Positions 15,486 through 24,493 are shown, counted from the stretch's first letter. The stretch: DNA of 64,000 nucleotides from Bdellovibrio bacteriovorus HD100 (GCF_000196175.1 NC_005363.1:2232001-2296000); one strand, 5' to 3'. Notes: generated from the sequence alone by a model not told the origin. Made by a program: numbers and translations.

Positions 15486-18053
15486 ATGAGTATTTCTGCG
15501 CGTTTTATGATTTTTTTTACTCAAAGAGCACTTCCCATAGTGGGTCTATTGTTTTTTGCCGCGACAGTCACTGGCTGCACGTTGGAAGCTGACATTCTGG
15601 ATCTGACACTCAAATCTGAAACCGCGCCTTCAAGCCAGATGCATAACTTCGGGGTGTCTGGCGTCTTAAAAATCAATGGCTCCAACAAAGTAAACATGAA
15701 TCCCCGGCTGCTGAACACTCAAACCGACGGCAAGATCATCGTCGGACAGATGTACCAGCAAAATACCTATGACTATACCAAGCCGCTTGTTTTTAGACTC
15801 AATCCCGATGGCTCTCTTGATACAAGTTACGGGAAAGATGGTTATGTCGAGCTTCCCGGCGGCACCCTTTACGGCATTGTGGACATGAAAACTTCTGCTG
15901 ACGGCACATACATCCTTTTTTCCAACCCTACTTCAAATGGCTTCAATGTTCTGAAACTTTCAACTTCGGGGCAAATTGATCCTGGCTTTGGAACCGACGG
16001 CGTATACAATCACACAGAAACTGGCAACACCGTTTATGGCCGGAAAATGGCGATCACGGGCTCTGGACAGATTATGGTAGCGTCCTATCGACTGGACACC
16101 CAATACAAGGCCACAACTTTGCTGATAAACGCCGACGGCACCCTTGATACGAACCACGGTAGCGGAGGACTTCAAATCTTCCCGAACGCGGCGGGTGCTG
16201 AAAATCCGGTTGATATATTGTATGTCTCTGACAGCGAAATCTATCTGCTCAATCACGTGCAGTCCGCGGACCGGGTGAAGTTGCGGAAGTTCAATATCAA
16301 CGGCGTCGAAGATGGTGGCTTTACGACCTCCTACCCTTCAACGGCGGCCGTCGACACGATTCGCTGGATCGGCTTAAGAAAAATAAACAATGATCGTCTG
16401 GTTATTTTCGGAAACACGGCCACTGCGGGCGGCTCAAATCAACGAGACCAGGGCTTGCTTGTCGTCTGCAACCTCAACGGAACCCCTGACACCGGCTTTA
16501 ATGCGACCGGGACTCTGATGTTCACCCACGCTTCATTAAGCTATGGCGTACTTGATGTCAGAGGTGTTCTTGACGGAAGCTCCAACAACGACATTCAAAT
16601 TGCCTATACGGAAACCCAGCGACTGTCCTTTCCCTATGACAACTTAAGAACATTTAGCAAGGTTCTTCTTTCCCAATACAACTATAACGGGACCCTGGAT
16701 GCCTCCCACGGCACAGGTGGCACGATCACTTACAACGGCAGCGATAATCTTCGCCTGCTACGCTTTGCTCCGGCTGGTGAAATCATCACGGCTGGTCAAG
16801 GCACCACCCTTGAGCCACTTTTCTATTCGGCTTTGATTCGACAGTTCGATGCCTCGATGAATCCGGTCCCCGGCTTTGCCAGCGCAGGAATACACGAGTC
16901 CATCTTCGCCGCAGCCGCCGACAACGGCACACCAGACACGCAATACAAAGTTGATAACAGCACCTTTTTGTATGCGGGAAGATTCGAGGCCCGATCGGCA
17001 AAAGGCTTCATTGTTAAAACGGACAAATCCGGTGTCATTCAGACTGAATTTGGTGACGACGGCTATCTTCGTGATATTTTTCAGAACGACTATGAAAAAA
17101 TATTGACCCTGAAACATTTGGCCGACGGCAGTATCATGGTGTGCGGCGAATCCACAGGAACAAAGTTTTCAATTGCAAAATTTCATCCCGACGGCAGCCG
17201 AGATTTAAGTTTCGGGATCAATGGGATTTACACAGAAACCATCAACAACGGCAGCAATGCCTATCCCTGGTTCTGCGCATTTCACGACAATGGCGAGTCC
17301 GTGGGAATCCTTAGCAACGGTGACAACATTATCACTGCAAAAATTCTGGAGGATGGGACTCGGGACATGAGTTTCGGAGGCTCAGGGTTGAACGTGATCA
17401 CGATCCCTCCAGGCGATGTCTATGACCTGATTTCGATGAAACAAGCCGCCGATGGCCGTACGGTGATAGCAGGTCTTTCATATGATGGCTCTATGGAACC
17501 GGCCCAGTTCCTGTTGATGATAGCAGCAAATGGCTATGTCGATTCCAACTTCAGCGGAGATGGCTATGTGGAACTTCGCATGGACACCGATTCAGAACAC
17601 GCCACAATGGGGCTTGAGTTTGCCCCGGATGGGCGACTCTATACGGTGTTTGATGGCTATGAGATGCCCTCGTGGGACGCCATGATCTTCATCAACTGCT
17701 ATAAACCCGACGGGACCCTGGACCCGTCATTCGGGTCTGGAAACGGATATATACAAACCACTACGGACTTTTGGATCGACACCAATATCTGGGGTGCGGA
17801 TGCATTGACCATTGATTCAAAGGGAAATCTGTATGTCTTCGGTCTTGATTACAGCCAAAACCTTGTCATGAAGTCATGGCAAAGTGACGGATCAGAAAAT
17901 CTGAGTTTTGGAACCGGCAGCGTTCAAACCCTGAACTTCCCTATGAGCAAGTACCGGAGTCTGAACGATGTGCTGTGGGACTCCAATGACAAATCTTTTA
18001 AAATACTGGATGGTACAGCCTATCGCCTGGACATGTCCGGGGAACTGTTCTGA
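15486..18053 (+). CDS. Lipoprotein built of delta-60 beta-propeller-like repeats
   Basis: 855 aa with a long N-region, hydrophobic core and lipobox AATVTGC. Nearly the whole mature part consists of about 13 repeats of 55-65 residues, each centred on a motif like DGSLDTSYGKDGYV, the delta-60 repeat family. The fourth and seventh copies are degenerate. Such repeats are predicted to form propellers or solenoids that bind ligands at the cell surface. No enzyme motif is seen. An internal ATG at 15507 gives a shorter signal; neither start has a clear ribosome site. It is transcribed alone and convergent with the MOSC gene. Confidence 0.82.
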   Translation: MSISARFMIFFTQRALPIVGLLFFAATVTGCTLEADILDLTLKSETAPSSQMHNFGVSGVLKINGSNKVNMNPRLLNTQTDGKIIVGQMYQQNTYDYTKPLVFRLNPDGSLDTSYGKDGYVELPGGTLYGIVDMKTSADGTYILFSNPTSNGFNVLKLSTSGQIDPGFGTDGVYNHTETGNTVYGRKMAITGSGQIMVASYRLDTQYKATTLLINADGTLDTNHGSGGLQIFPNAAGAENPVDILYVSDSEIYLLNHVQSADRVKLRKFNINGVEDGGFTTSYPSTAAVDTIRWIGLRKINNDRLVIFGNTATAGGSNQRDQGLLVVCNLNGTPDTGFNATGTLMFTHASLSYGVLDVRGVLDGSSNNDIQIAYTETQRLSFPYDNLRTFSKVLLSQYNYNGTLDASHGTGGTITYNGSDNLRLLRFAPAGEIITAGQGTTLEPLFYSALIRQFDASMNPVPGFASAGIHESIFAAAADNGTPDTQYKVDNSTFLYAGRFEARSAKGFIVKTDKSGVIQTEFGDDGYLRDIFQNDYEKILTLKHLADGSIMVCGESTGTKFSIAKFHPDGSRDLSFGINGIYTETINNGSNAYPWFCAFHDNGESVGILSNGDNIITAKILEDGTRDMSFGGSGLNVITIPPGDVYDLISMKQAADGRTVIAGLSYDGSMEPAQFLLMIAANGYVDSNFSGDGYVELRMDTDSEHATMGLEFAPDGRLYTVFDGYEMPSWDAMIFINCYKPDGTLDPSFGSGNGYIQTTTDFWIDTNIWGADALTIDSKGNLYVFGLDYSQNLVMKSWQSDGSENLSFGTGSVQTLNFPMSKYRSLNDVLWDSNDKSFKILDGTAYRLDMSGELF

Positions 18054-18061
18054 CAGCCCGG

Positions 18062-18853
18062 CTATTCAAGAACTTCCAGGTTGTCACCCAGCTTGATGAC
18101 TCCGGTGTTTTCCGGGATCCACAACGTGCCAAAAAAGACAGAGCTGCCCTCACGACGATAGCCCGCTAACGTCTTCAGGGGGTCTGGTCCCGTCGCCACA
18201 CCCGTGGCCTGATCAATCGTGGTGATCGTGCAGCGTGAACAGCGCTTCGGTTGCGAGAAAACCACATCACCCACGCGGATTTTCTTCCACTTGTCCTCTT
18301 CAAAAGGCATTTGTCCGGAATAGATGATATTACCGCGAAAGCGGTCCACACCCACAGGCTCAGCCAGTCGTGAATTCAGCTCTTCCAGACTTTTCGTGTT
18401 GATCAATTGCACGGGACGACCGTCGGCAAAACGCACCTCAGGCTTCCACGCCTTGTCGGTGGAAAGAACACGGCGCTGGGAATACGGCGCATAGCGGACC
18501 AGGCGGCAGTTCACCCCCAGATACTGGGACAGCGCCTGGGAATACAAATCCGGTTCCAAGGCCGCATCAAAGGTGTCATTCCAAACCTGAACCTTTACCT
18601 GACGCTTAAAAGAATTGTTTGTGGAGATTTTAAAGAACATCTTCTGAAAACCCACCGTCAGGGCTGTGTCTTCATAAAACACCTCCACCGTCGCAAGCTT
18701 CGGCAAAGTTCGCTGAGAAATGAATTTTCCGTTTTCATCCACAAGCATCCACTGGCGATCCCCCACCGGACCTTCATGGGTCATGGTCATCTGGTTGATC
18801 TTCTGCGCACGTGCGGACTTCAGGGGATAGATACAAAGCTGTTCAATCTTCAT
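18062..18853 (-). CDS. MOSC-domain protein (YcbX/mARC-like)
   Basis: About 263 aa from the ATG at 18853 (weak GGGG site). An N-terminal beta-barrel domain with IYPLKSA is followed by the MOSC core, including DRFRGNI and the conserved cysteine context QPKRCSRCTI. MOSC proteins of the YcbX/mARC kind bind molybdenum cofactor and reduce N-hydroxylated compounds. There is no fused ferredoxin domain, so a separate electron donor would be needed. It is convergent with the delta-60 lipoprotein gene, with an 8-bp gap. Confidence 0.87.
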   Translation of the reverse strand: MKIEQLCIYPLKSARAQKINQMTMTHEGPVGDRQWMLVDENGKFISQRTLPKLATVEVFYEDTALTVGFQKMFFKISTNNSFKRQVKVQVWNDTFDAALEPDLYSQALSQYLGVNCRLVRYAPYSQRRVLSTDKAWKPEVRFADGRPVQLINTKSLEELNSRLAEPVGVDRFRGNIIYSGQMPFEEDKWKKIRVGDVVFSQPKRCSRCTITTIDQATGVATGPDPLKTLAGYRREGSSVFFGTLWIPENTGVIKLGDNLEVLE

Positions 18854-19009
18854 ATCCCCATGCTTTCCCGTACCTGACACTAAATCAAGCGATGACTAAT
18901 TACGTCGCTGCACACATTTAATCGATACAGTGTTCATTTACATGGAAAGAACAATTCCTAAAACACCCTGCGAGGTGAAGAATAATGCCAAACTAATAAG
19001 GGAGGAATT

Positions 19010-19342
19010 ATGCCTAAATATGTAATCGAAAGAAAAGTACCTGGAGTAGGCCACAGCACCCAGGAGGAAATGCAGAAAATGGCCCAGGTTTCCAATGATG
19101 TTCTGAAAAAACTGGGTGGTGAGATTCAATGGCTGGAAAGCTTTGTTACCGATGATTCAATCTTCTGCATCTATGTGGCTCCCAACGAGGAAATCGTGAA
19201 AAAGCACGCCCAAATGGCGGGATTCCCAGTGGATCGAATACTCAAGGTCGAAACGGTCATGGATCCGGCCTTCAGTGAATCTGCGATCCCGGGTCAAATG
19301 GCATCCAAAGAAAAAACCTACGACAAAAGCATCAGACAATAG
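19010..19342 (+). CDS. DUF4242 small protein
   Basis: 110 aa, no signal peptide. It begins MPKYVIERKVPGVG and continues with a ferredoxin-like alternation of strands and helices characteristic of DUF4242. Some relatives are nickel-binding or of unknown role. A strong GGGAGGA ribosome site lies just upstream. It is a single gene followed by a bidirectional terminator shared with the convergent DHS-like gene. Confidence 0.8.
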   Translation: MPKYVIERKVPGVGHSTQEEMQKMAQVSNDVLKKLGGEIQWLESFVTDDSIFCIYVAPNEEIVKKHAQMAGFPVDRILKVETVMDPAFSESAIPGQMASKEKTYDKSIRQ

Positions 19343-19355
19343 CAGTTCACCAAAT

Positions 19356-19384
19356 AAAAAGGGCTCCGGAAACGGAGCCCTTTC
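19356..19384. terminator. Bidirectional terminator between DUF4242 and DHS-like genes
   Basis: The 8-bp stem GGGCTCCG/CGGAGCCC has a 4-nt loop, with A5 before and T3 after. It works for both converging genes and is stronger on the minus strand, which reads T5. Confidence 0.85.
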
Positions 19385-19411
19385 GAGTAGTCAATTTCAG
19401 ATTTCCCTAGA

Positions 19412-20383
19412 CTATTTACCCATTACGTAAGCAAAGATCAAAGGTGCAACGATAGTTGCATCGGATTCAACGATGTAGCTAGGAGTTGTTGGAGACAATT
19501 TACCCCAGGTGATTTTTTCGTTCGGGATCGCACCAGAGTACGAACCGTAAGAAGTTGTGGAATCAGAGATCTGAGCGAAGTAACTCCACAAAGGAATGTC
19601 TTCGTGACCCAAGTCTTGTTCAAGCATTGGAACAACGCAAATTGGGAAGTCACCAGCGATACCTCCGCCGATTTGGAAGAAGCCCACGGGAGCTCTTTTG
19701 GAAGCCGCCATGTACCACTCTGCCCAGGTTTTCATGTACTCGATACCACCTTTAACAGTGGTGGATTTTTTGATGTCACCTTTGATGATGTGACCAGTGA
19801 AGATGTTACCCAAAGTGGAATCTTCCCAACCTGGAACAACCATTGGAAGGTTCTTTTCAGCCGCAGCCAACAACCAGGAATTTTTTGGATCGATCTGGTA
19901 GTACTGTTCCAATTTGCCGGAAAGAAGGATTTTGTACATGAATTCGTGCGGGAAATAAGACTCACCTTTAGAATCCGCATCCTGCCAGTATTCAAGAACC
20001 ACGTTCTCGATACGACGGATGGCTTCTTCTTCAGGGATGCAGGTGTCAGTAACACGGTTCAAGTGTCTTTCCAGAAGCTTTTGTTCGTCAGCTGGAGTCA
20101 AATCACGGTAGTTCGGGATGCGCTCGTAGTGATTGTGCGCAACCAGGTTGAACACGTCTTCTTCAAGGTTCGCACCTGTGCAAGAAATCGCATGAACTTT
20201 ACCCTGGCGGATCATTTCAGCCAAAGAAAGACCCAGTTCTGCTGTGGACATGGCACCTGCCAAAGTCACTAGCATCTGGCCACCGTTGTCCATGTGAAGT
20301 TTGTAGCCTTTAGCAGCATCTTTCAATGCAGCAGCGTTGAAGTGACGGTAGTGATGATCGATAAACTGAGTAATAGGACCCAT
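19412..20383 (-). CDS. Deoxyhypusine synthase-like protein (polyamine enzyme family)
   Basis: 323 aa with a clean AGGAG site. Deoxyhypusine synthase family features are present: the NAD-binding TGANLEED, PGWEDSTLGN, a glycine-rich GGGIAGDFP, and the lysine that carries the aminobutyl group in ITWGKLSP. Bacteria lack eIF5A, so bacterial family members have other roles; some make homospermidine from putrescine or spermidine. A polyamine role is therefore the likely one, but the product is not proven. It is a single-gene unit between a terminator and the methyltransferase gene. Confidence 0.85.
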   Translation of the reverse strand: MGPITQFIDHHYRHFNAAALKDAAKGYKLHMDNGGQMLVTLAGAMSTAELGLSLAEMIRQGKVHAISCTGANLEEDVFNLVAHNHYERIPNYRDLTPADEQKLLERHLNRVTDTCIPEEEAIRRIENVVLEYWQDADSKGESYFPHEFMYKILLSGKLEQYYQIDPKNSWLLAAAEKNLPMVVPGWEDSTLGNIFTGHIIKGDIKKSTTVKGGIEYMKTWAEWYMAASKRAPVGFFQIGGGIAGDFPICVVPMLEQDLGHEDIPLWSYFAQISDSTTSYGSYSGAIPNEKITWGKLSPTTPSYIVESDATIVAPLIFAYVMGK

Positions 20384-20526
20384 GATTTCTCCTGAAAGTT
20401 TCTAGCTTTTATCAAGTGGCATGGAAACTACCAGAAACAAAAGAAAACACAAGTCTAAAAAAGTCAGTCCTTCTGGAGTGTTAACTCACCCCAGAGATTC
20501 GAAAATGCCAATTGAAAAAAACGACA

Positions 20527-21579
20527 CTACTCTGAGGGTTTACGCGCCAAAAGGGCTTTGGCAAAAAATCCCTGATCCTTATGCAGCCCCTCAAAACCGG
20601 CCGCTGCAAGCAGCCCTTCCATCGGATTCTGAGTGTAGTTTTTGTAGAACGGCTCATGGAAATCCACGGGAAACTGCTCTAACGCCCATTCAAAGTCGTG
20701 GGTGTCCTCGGCCTGCAATGAGTCCACAAGGCCATAACATCCCCCCGCCTTCAGCACCCGGAAGCCCTCCCGGATCACCTGACGGCGGATTTCGTGAGGC
20801 AGCTCATGGAACAGGAAGCAGGAGTAAACAAAATCAAACTTGGCATCCTGGAACGGCAGGTCTTCCGCCGCCCCTTGCACAAAATCCAGGCGATCAAATT
20901 CGTGCAAATTATCCTGGGCCTTTTTTAAGTAGGGATAACTCAGATCCAGAACAGTGATTTTGGCCTTGGGATACGCAAGCTTCATAAAACGAGTCAGTCG
21001 CCCGGTCCCCGCGCCCACCTCGAGGAAATGCAAGCCTGTGCCGTCACCCGGATGAACCTGCTTCACCAGAGGAATGATCAAACGTCTCATGGCATCCGCA
21101 GATCCCGAGAAAAGAATTTCGACCTGATGTTCGTAAAGCTCCGCAGATTCCCGGGTCAGATAGCCCCCGGTCTGAAAGTGGAAGTTTCGTTGATAGTATT
21201 CCGGAAGATCCTTCATGAAGTTTTCGGCTTCGGCATCAAAATCGTGCGCGGACTTGTCTTTACGGCGCTTGGCAATGGAATAGCCGTCATAAATGATGCG
21301 CGGATAGCGCATAAAATGGCGGGCGACAGTTTCAGGCTTCAAAACCTCAACCGGATAAATCCCCTGCGCGATGTTTTCGCTGTCTTTTTTGAGCAGTCGG
21401 AAAAGCTCGCGGTACGCCAGGCGCAGTTTGTGTGGCTCCAGGGCCTTGTGGGACTTCTTGGCCCCCGTGGTGATAAACTCAAACAACGGCAGGGTCCACT
21501 GCTGGGCTGCGAAGCCCGCGGATCGCGCCAACGAGTATCCAAGTGTGATTTTATCCTGATAAGGAATCTTGATCTTCAT
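20527..21579 (-). CDS. Class I SAM-dependent methyltransferase
   Basis: About 350 aa from the ATG at 21579, chosen for GGAGG 8 bases upstream over a GTG six codons earlier. A helical N-terminal half of about 170 residues precedes a Methyltransf_11-type Rossmann core: motif I LEVGAGTGRLTRFM, motif II VLDLSYPYL, then AAEDLPF and a motif like SCFLFHELP. It probably methylates a small molecule or lipid; the substrate is unknown. The N-terminal half has no domain I can name. Confidence 0.8.
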   Translation of the reverse strand: MKIKIPYQDKITLGYSLARSAGFAAQQWTLPLFEFITTGAKKSHKALEPHKLRLAYRELFRLLKKDSENIAQGIYPVEVLKPETVARHFMRYPRIIYDGYSIAKRRKDKSAHDFDAEAENFMKDLPEYYQRNFHFQTGGYLTRESAELYEHQVEILFSGSADAMRRLIIPLVKQVHPGDGTGLHFLEVGAGTGRLTRFMKLAYPKAKITVLDLSYPYLKKAQDNLHEFDRLDFVQGAAEDLPFQDAKFDFVYSCFLFHELPHEIRRQVIREGFRVLKAGGCYGLVDSLQAEDTHDFEWALEQFPVDFHEPFYKNYTQNPMEGLLAAAGFEGLHKDQGFFAKALLARKPSE

Positions 21580-21727
21580 AGACAAGGCCTCCACCAATTA
21601 TTTTACCGCCGGACTTTGAAAAAAAACAAGAAGCCCCCCCTTGTGATTCCCGGTGTCACTTTGGTTTGGCACAAAGGTTGTAAGGTCTTTCTTGCCTTAA
21701 AATGCTGTCACCACAAAGGAGATGTTT

Positions 21728-22558
21728 GTGCTTTTCAGAACCGCCACTGTCAGTTTGTTGATGTCCCTGTGTTGTTCCATCTCTCTGGCCGCTGACGACG
21801 CCAAAGTCAGCCGCAGTCTTGAGGAAATCACCGTTGCCAAAGAGCAAACCCGCTTGGTCATGGGCCAAGTCTCCAGTCCAGACCAAAAAGAACGCCTGCG
21901 CTATGTGAGCGACCGCTTAACTTCCGCTGAAGAACTTCTGCGCCAGGCCCTGGGGGGTGGCGGATCTTATCCTCCCCCGCCGTCTTACGGATCGGTGGAG
22001 CTGTTCCGCTCCGACTCCTGCTCTGGCAGTCTGATTGGCACTGTCAGTGCGGGTTCCAGCTGTGAAAGATTTTCTTCTGCAGGCGACACCTGGGCTGTTC
22101 GCATCAATGGCCAGTGCCTGAATATCTCAGATACTTCATCCGTAAAAGCCTGCGAATCATTCAAAGGCGGAGCAGATCCTCGCGCCATCACAATCTTCAC
22201 TTCTGACTCCTGCTCGGGCAATGCGATCGCCGCTGTCAGCGCAGCTTCTCGATGCGAAAACTTCGAAAGTACTGGTTCCAGCGCCTGGGCCGTGAAAATC
22301 GATGGCAAGTGTCAGAACATCAGCGACACCGCACCCGCCAAGGCGTGCGAGGCCTTTAAAGGGGCCAGTACACCGGGCGCTGTGAAAATCTTTAACTCTG
22401 ATTCCTGCTCTGGGAACATGGTGGCCGCGGTGGACTACAACACTCGTTGCGAGAACCTCAGAGGCCTGCCGGCGGCGTGGGGAATTGAAATCAATGGCCG
22501 CTGTGAAAACATCAGTGATCTGGATATTGTATCAGCCTGCGAACGATACAGACCGTAA
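21728..22558 (+). CDS. Exported protein with three cysteine-rich tandem repeats
   Basis: I prefer the GTG at 21728, which lies 6 bases after AAAGGAG; the ATG at 21722 directly abuts that site. A Sec signal ends ISLA. A charged helical segment (about 25-75) and a Gly/Pro linker (GGGGSYPPPPSY) follow. Then come three repeats of about 64 residues, each with SDSCSG, a C.. pair near the centre, WAV/WGI.I.G.C.NISD and a closing ACE. Each repeat has four Cys at conserved spacing, suggesting two disulphides per repeat. Function not recognised; a binding module is plausible. Two abutting hairpins follow the stop codon. Confidence 0.7.
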   Translation: MLFRTATVSLLMSLCCSISLAADDAKVSRSLEEITVAKEQTRLVMGQVSSPDQKERLRYVSDRLTSAEELLRQALGGGGSYPPPPSYGSVELFRSDSCSGSLIGTVSAGSSCERFSSAGDTWAVRINGQCLNISDTSSVKACESFKGGADPRAITIFTSDSCSGNAIAAVSAASRCENFESTGSSAWAVKIDGKCQNISDTAPAKACEAFKGASTPGAVKIFNSDSCSGNMVAAVDYNTRCENLRGLPAAWGIEINGRCENISDLDIVSACERYRP

Positions 22559-22581
22559 ACAGCATCGCTCGAAGGCCCGCC

Positions 22582-22642
22582 CCCAGCTTGTGGCGATCTA
22601 TGATGTCTCAAGCTGGGTCGTTCCCATCACGACCGGGAACGA
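22582..22642 (+). other. Two abutting perfect hairpins in an intergenic region
   Basis: The first hairpin is CCCAGCTTG/CAAGCTGGG with an 18-nt loop (22582-22617). The second, TCGTTCCC/GGGAACGA with a 9-nt loop (22618-22642), starts at the very next base. No U-tract follows, so neither is a standard terminator. They lie between two exported-protein genes and could be a structured 3' end, a processing site or part of a small RNA. Confidence 0.55.
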
Positions 22643-22713
22643 AATGCGCGGGTTCATACTGGTTATCCTATTAAAGCCTCGCGATTGCTCCGACAAGTTA
22701 TACCGGAGGCCTT

Positions 22714-23487
22714 ATGAACTTTCGGTACGTTCTGCTCTGTCTTTCATCTGTCTTTTTTTCAACCGGTTGCGTGCTTCAAGCGCACCTGATTCCAGCCGTT
22801 GCCAACGTGGAAAGTGAAGTCAATCTGGGCTCGTCGCAAAGCGGATTCACGGCCGTATTCAAAGCCAACAACACACCCCTGTTTGGAATTTATGATGAAA
22901 ACACGACAGCCGCTGTGCTTACCGGCATTTGCAAGCCCGGCAATCTTGTCATCATTTTGGGGGCTTACGGAGTCACGCAAAAAAATTCTGTGTTTTGTCC
23001 TGAGAATGGCATCTGGTCCGTCGACTTTGATATGAGCAACCTTGCGGGTTACAGCTCCAGCGACTCGATGCAACCGATCACCGCGGGCACTCGAGGAACT
23101 TCAAATGTTTCCGTCGACATTCGCTTCACATACTCGCCGACAACGATTCCGGCCGCAGGCGCAGAATCCAGTATCAGCAATCAAAATGGAAAGAACTTTC
23201 TATTTCTGTATGTTGGCGGCACAACCAGCACCGGAGGATTTTCCCAGGCCATCTCACACATCGGGCTGACGCAGAAAGCACAGTATCAATACCGCATGGA
23301 AATCTATCGATCCGGATCGGCTCTTGTGAACCTTGGAGCCAAGGAAAGCATGAAAGATGCCATTGAAGTTCCCGGCTCGTACACATGGCAAAATGGCGAC
23401 ACCGTGAAGGTGACGCCATTTGATTCTTCCGGAGACAAAGCCAGTATCAATATCGCGATACCAAATCCGGCCGGTGTCGGTATTTAA
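22714..23487 (+). CDS. Lipoprotein of unknown function
   Basis: 257 aa with the signal MNFRYVLLCLSSVFFSTGC and a CGGAGG ribosome site. The mature part looks beta-rich, with Ig-like stretches (AAVLTGICKPGNLVIILGAYG) and two more cysteines that could pair. I do not recognise a family. It follows the cysteine-repeat protein gene on the same strand, with a 155-bp gap that holds two hairpins, so they may or may not be co-transcribed. A terminator follows, lying inside the convergent 48-aa gene. Confidence 0.7.
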   Translation: MNFRYVLLCLSSVFFSTGCVLQAHLIPAVANVESEVNLGSSQSGFTAVFKANNTPLFGIYDENTTAAVLTGICKPGNLVIILGAYGVTQKNSVFCPENGIWSVDFDMSNLAGYSSSDSMQPITAGTRGTSNVSVDIRFTYSPTTIPAAGAESSISNQNGKNFLFLYVGGTTSTGGFSQAISHIGLTQKAQYQYRMEIYRSGSALVNLGAKESMKDAIEVPGSYTWQNGDTVKVTPFDSSGDKASINIAIPNPAGVGI

Positions 23488-23495
23488 TTTGGAAT

Positions 23496-23642
23496 TTAGT
23501 TTTGAACAGAGGCGGCTGCAACAGCGGCCGCTTTTCTTTTGGCTTTGCCCTCTTTATACCAGTGCCAGAAGGTGGCACCCAGGAAGCCAAAGCTGAACAG
23601 AATAATCAAAGTTATCAGGATGAACCAGGCTAGAACGATCAT
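23496..23642 (-). CDS. Small 48-aa single-pass membrane protein
   Basis: The ATG shares the four bases ATGA with the tcdA stop and has GGAGG 7 bases upstream, so it is well placed for coupled translation. The product begins MIVLAWFILITLIILFSF, one strong membrane helix, then a short basic tail (KEGKAKRKAA) and an Ala-rich end. It is probably an inner-membrane protein with a positive cytoplasmic C-terminus. The Ala-rich coding part doubles as the terminator hairpin of the gene on the other strand. No function can be assigned. Confidence 0.72.
   Translation of the reverse strand: MIVLAWFILITLIILFSFGFLGATFWHWYKEGKAKRKAAAVAAASVQN
23512..23540 (+). terminator. Terminator of the 22714-23487 lipoprotein gene, inside the 48-aa gene
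   Basis: GCGGCTGC/GCGGCCGC pairs over 8 bp with one T-G wobble and an AACA loop, followed by TTTTCTTTT. It reads on the plus strand and lies within the coding sequence of the convergent small membrane protein. Confidence 0.7.
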
Positions 23643-24493
23643 GCTTTTGCCTCCGCCCAAACTTGAGCATGGATTTCATTCACGATATGAGAAGCCATGG
23701 CCAAACCAAAAGCCCCCGTCACATAGCTCGCAGTTCCCCAGATCACGTTACGGCTGTCACAGCTGTGCAGATCGTTTTGACCTTTCGGGCAAACGCATTT
23801 GAAACCCTGACCGTTGTCGTATTTCAGCTCCACCGGCTGAATCGGAGTTTCATCCGAGAAGATGCAAGGAATGCCGAAATTCTTTTCCGGGAAATCATAT
23901 TTCTGGCGCAGCATTTTTCGTACTTGAGCGGCCATGGGATCAACATACGTATCAGCCAAGTCCGCCTTCTTGATGCGAAGTGGATCCATCTTCGCCGCAG
24001 AACCACCGGAAGTGATGACTTTGATACCACGCTCGCGGCAGGTCGCCAGCAAGTGGGTTTTTGCCGTCAGGTTGTCGATGGCATCCACAATATAGTCCGG
24101 CTTATGGGACAACATCATTTCCGAGTTTTCAGCGTTGTAGAATTCCGGAATCACAGTGACGGTGTTCTGCGGGTTGATTTTGCGCAGACGCTCGCCCATC
24201 ACTTCGGCCTTCTTTTTACCCACCAGGCCTTGCAAAGCATGCAACTGGCGGTTGGCGTTGGTGATGCAGATTTCATCGAAATCGATGATCGTCAGCTTGC
24301 CGACGCCCGAACGAGCCAGGGATTCCGCAGCCCAAGAGCCCACGCCGCCCAAACCAATCACCATCACGTGAGTGTTGAAAAGGCGTTTCATCACCTCGTC
24401 TCCAACCAGGCGCCCCATACGATCGAAACGGCGGTGCAAAACGTACTCAGTTTCTTGAGGTTGAGGCAAATTAGGTGATTGTGTGGTTTCCAT
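23639..24493 (-). CDS. tcdA: tRNA threonylcarbamoyladenosine dehydratase (ThiF/E1 family)
   Basis: 284 aa. TcdA (CsdL) activates t6A37 of tRNA with ATP and cyclises it to ct6A. The E1-like Rossmann motif GLGGVGSWAAESLARSG and the following IIDFDEICITNANRQ are clear. SGGSAAKMDPLRIKKADLA and the C-terminal ASYVTGAFGLAMAS match the family. A GGAGA site precedes the ATG. Its start overlaps the end of tatD by 23 bp, and its stop overlaps the 48-aa gene by 4 bp, so the three form an operon. Confidence 0.93.
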   Translation of the reverse strand: METTQSPNLPQPQETEYVLHRRFDRMGRLVGDEVMKRLFNTHVMVIGLGGVGSWAAESLARSGVGKLTIIDFDEICITNANRQLHALQGLVGKKKAEVMGERLRKINPQNTVTVIPEFYNAENSEMMLSHKPDYIVDAIDNLTAKTHLLATCRERGIKVITSGGSAAKMDPLRIKKADLADTYVDPMAAQVRKMLRQKYDFPEKNFGIPCIFSDETPIQPVELKYDNGQGFKCVCPKGQNDLHSCDSRNVIWGTASYVTGAFGLAMASHIVNEIHAQVWAEAKA

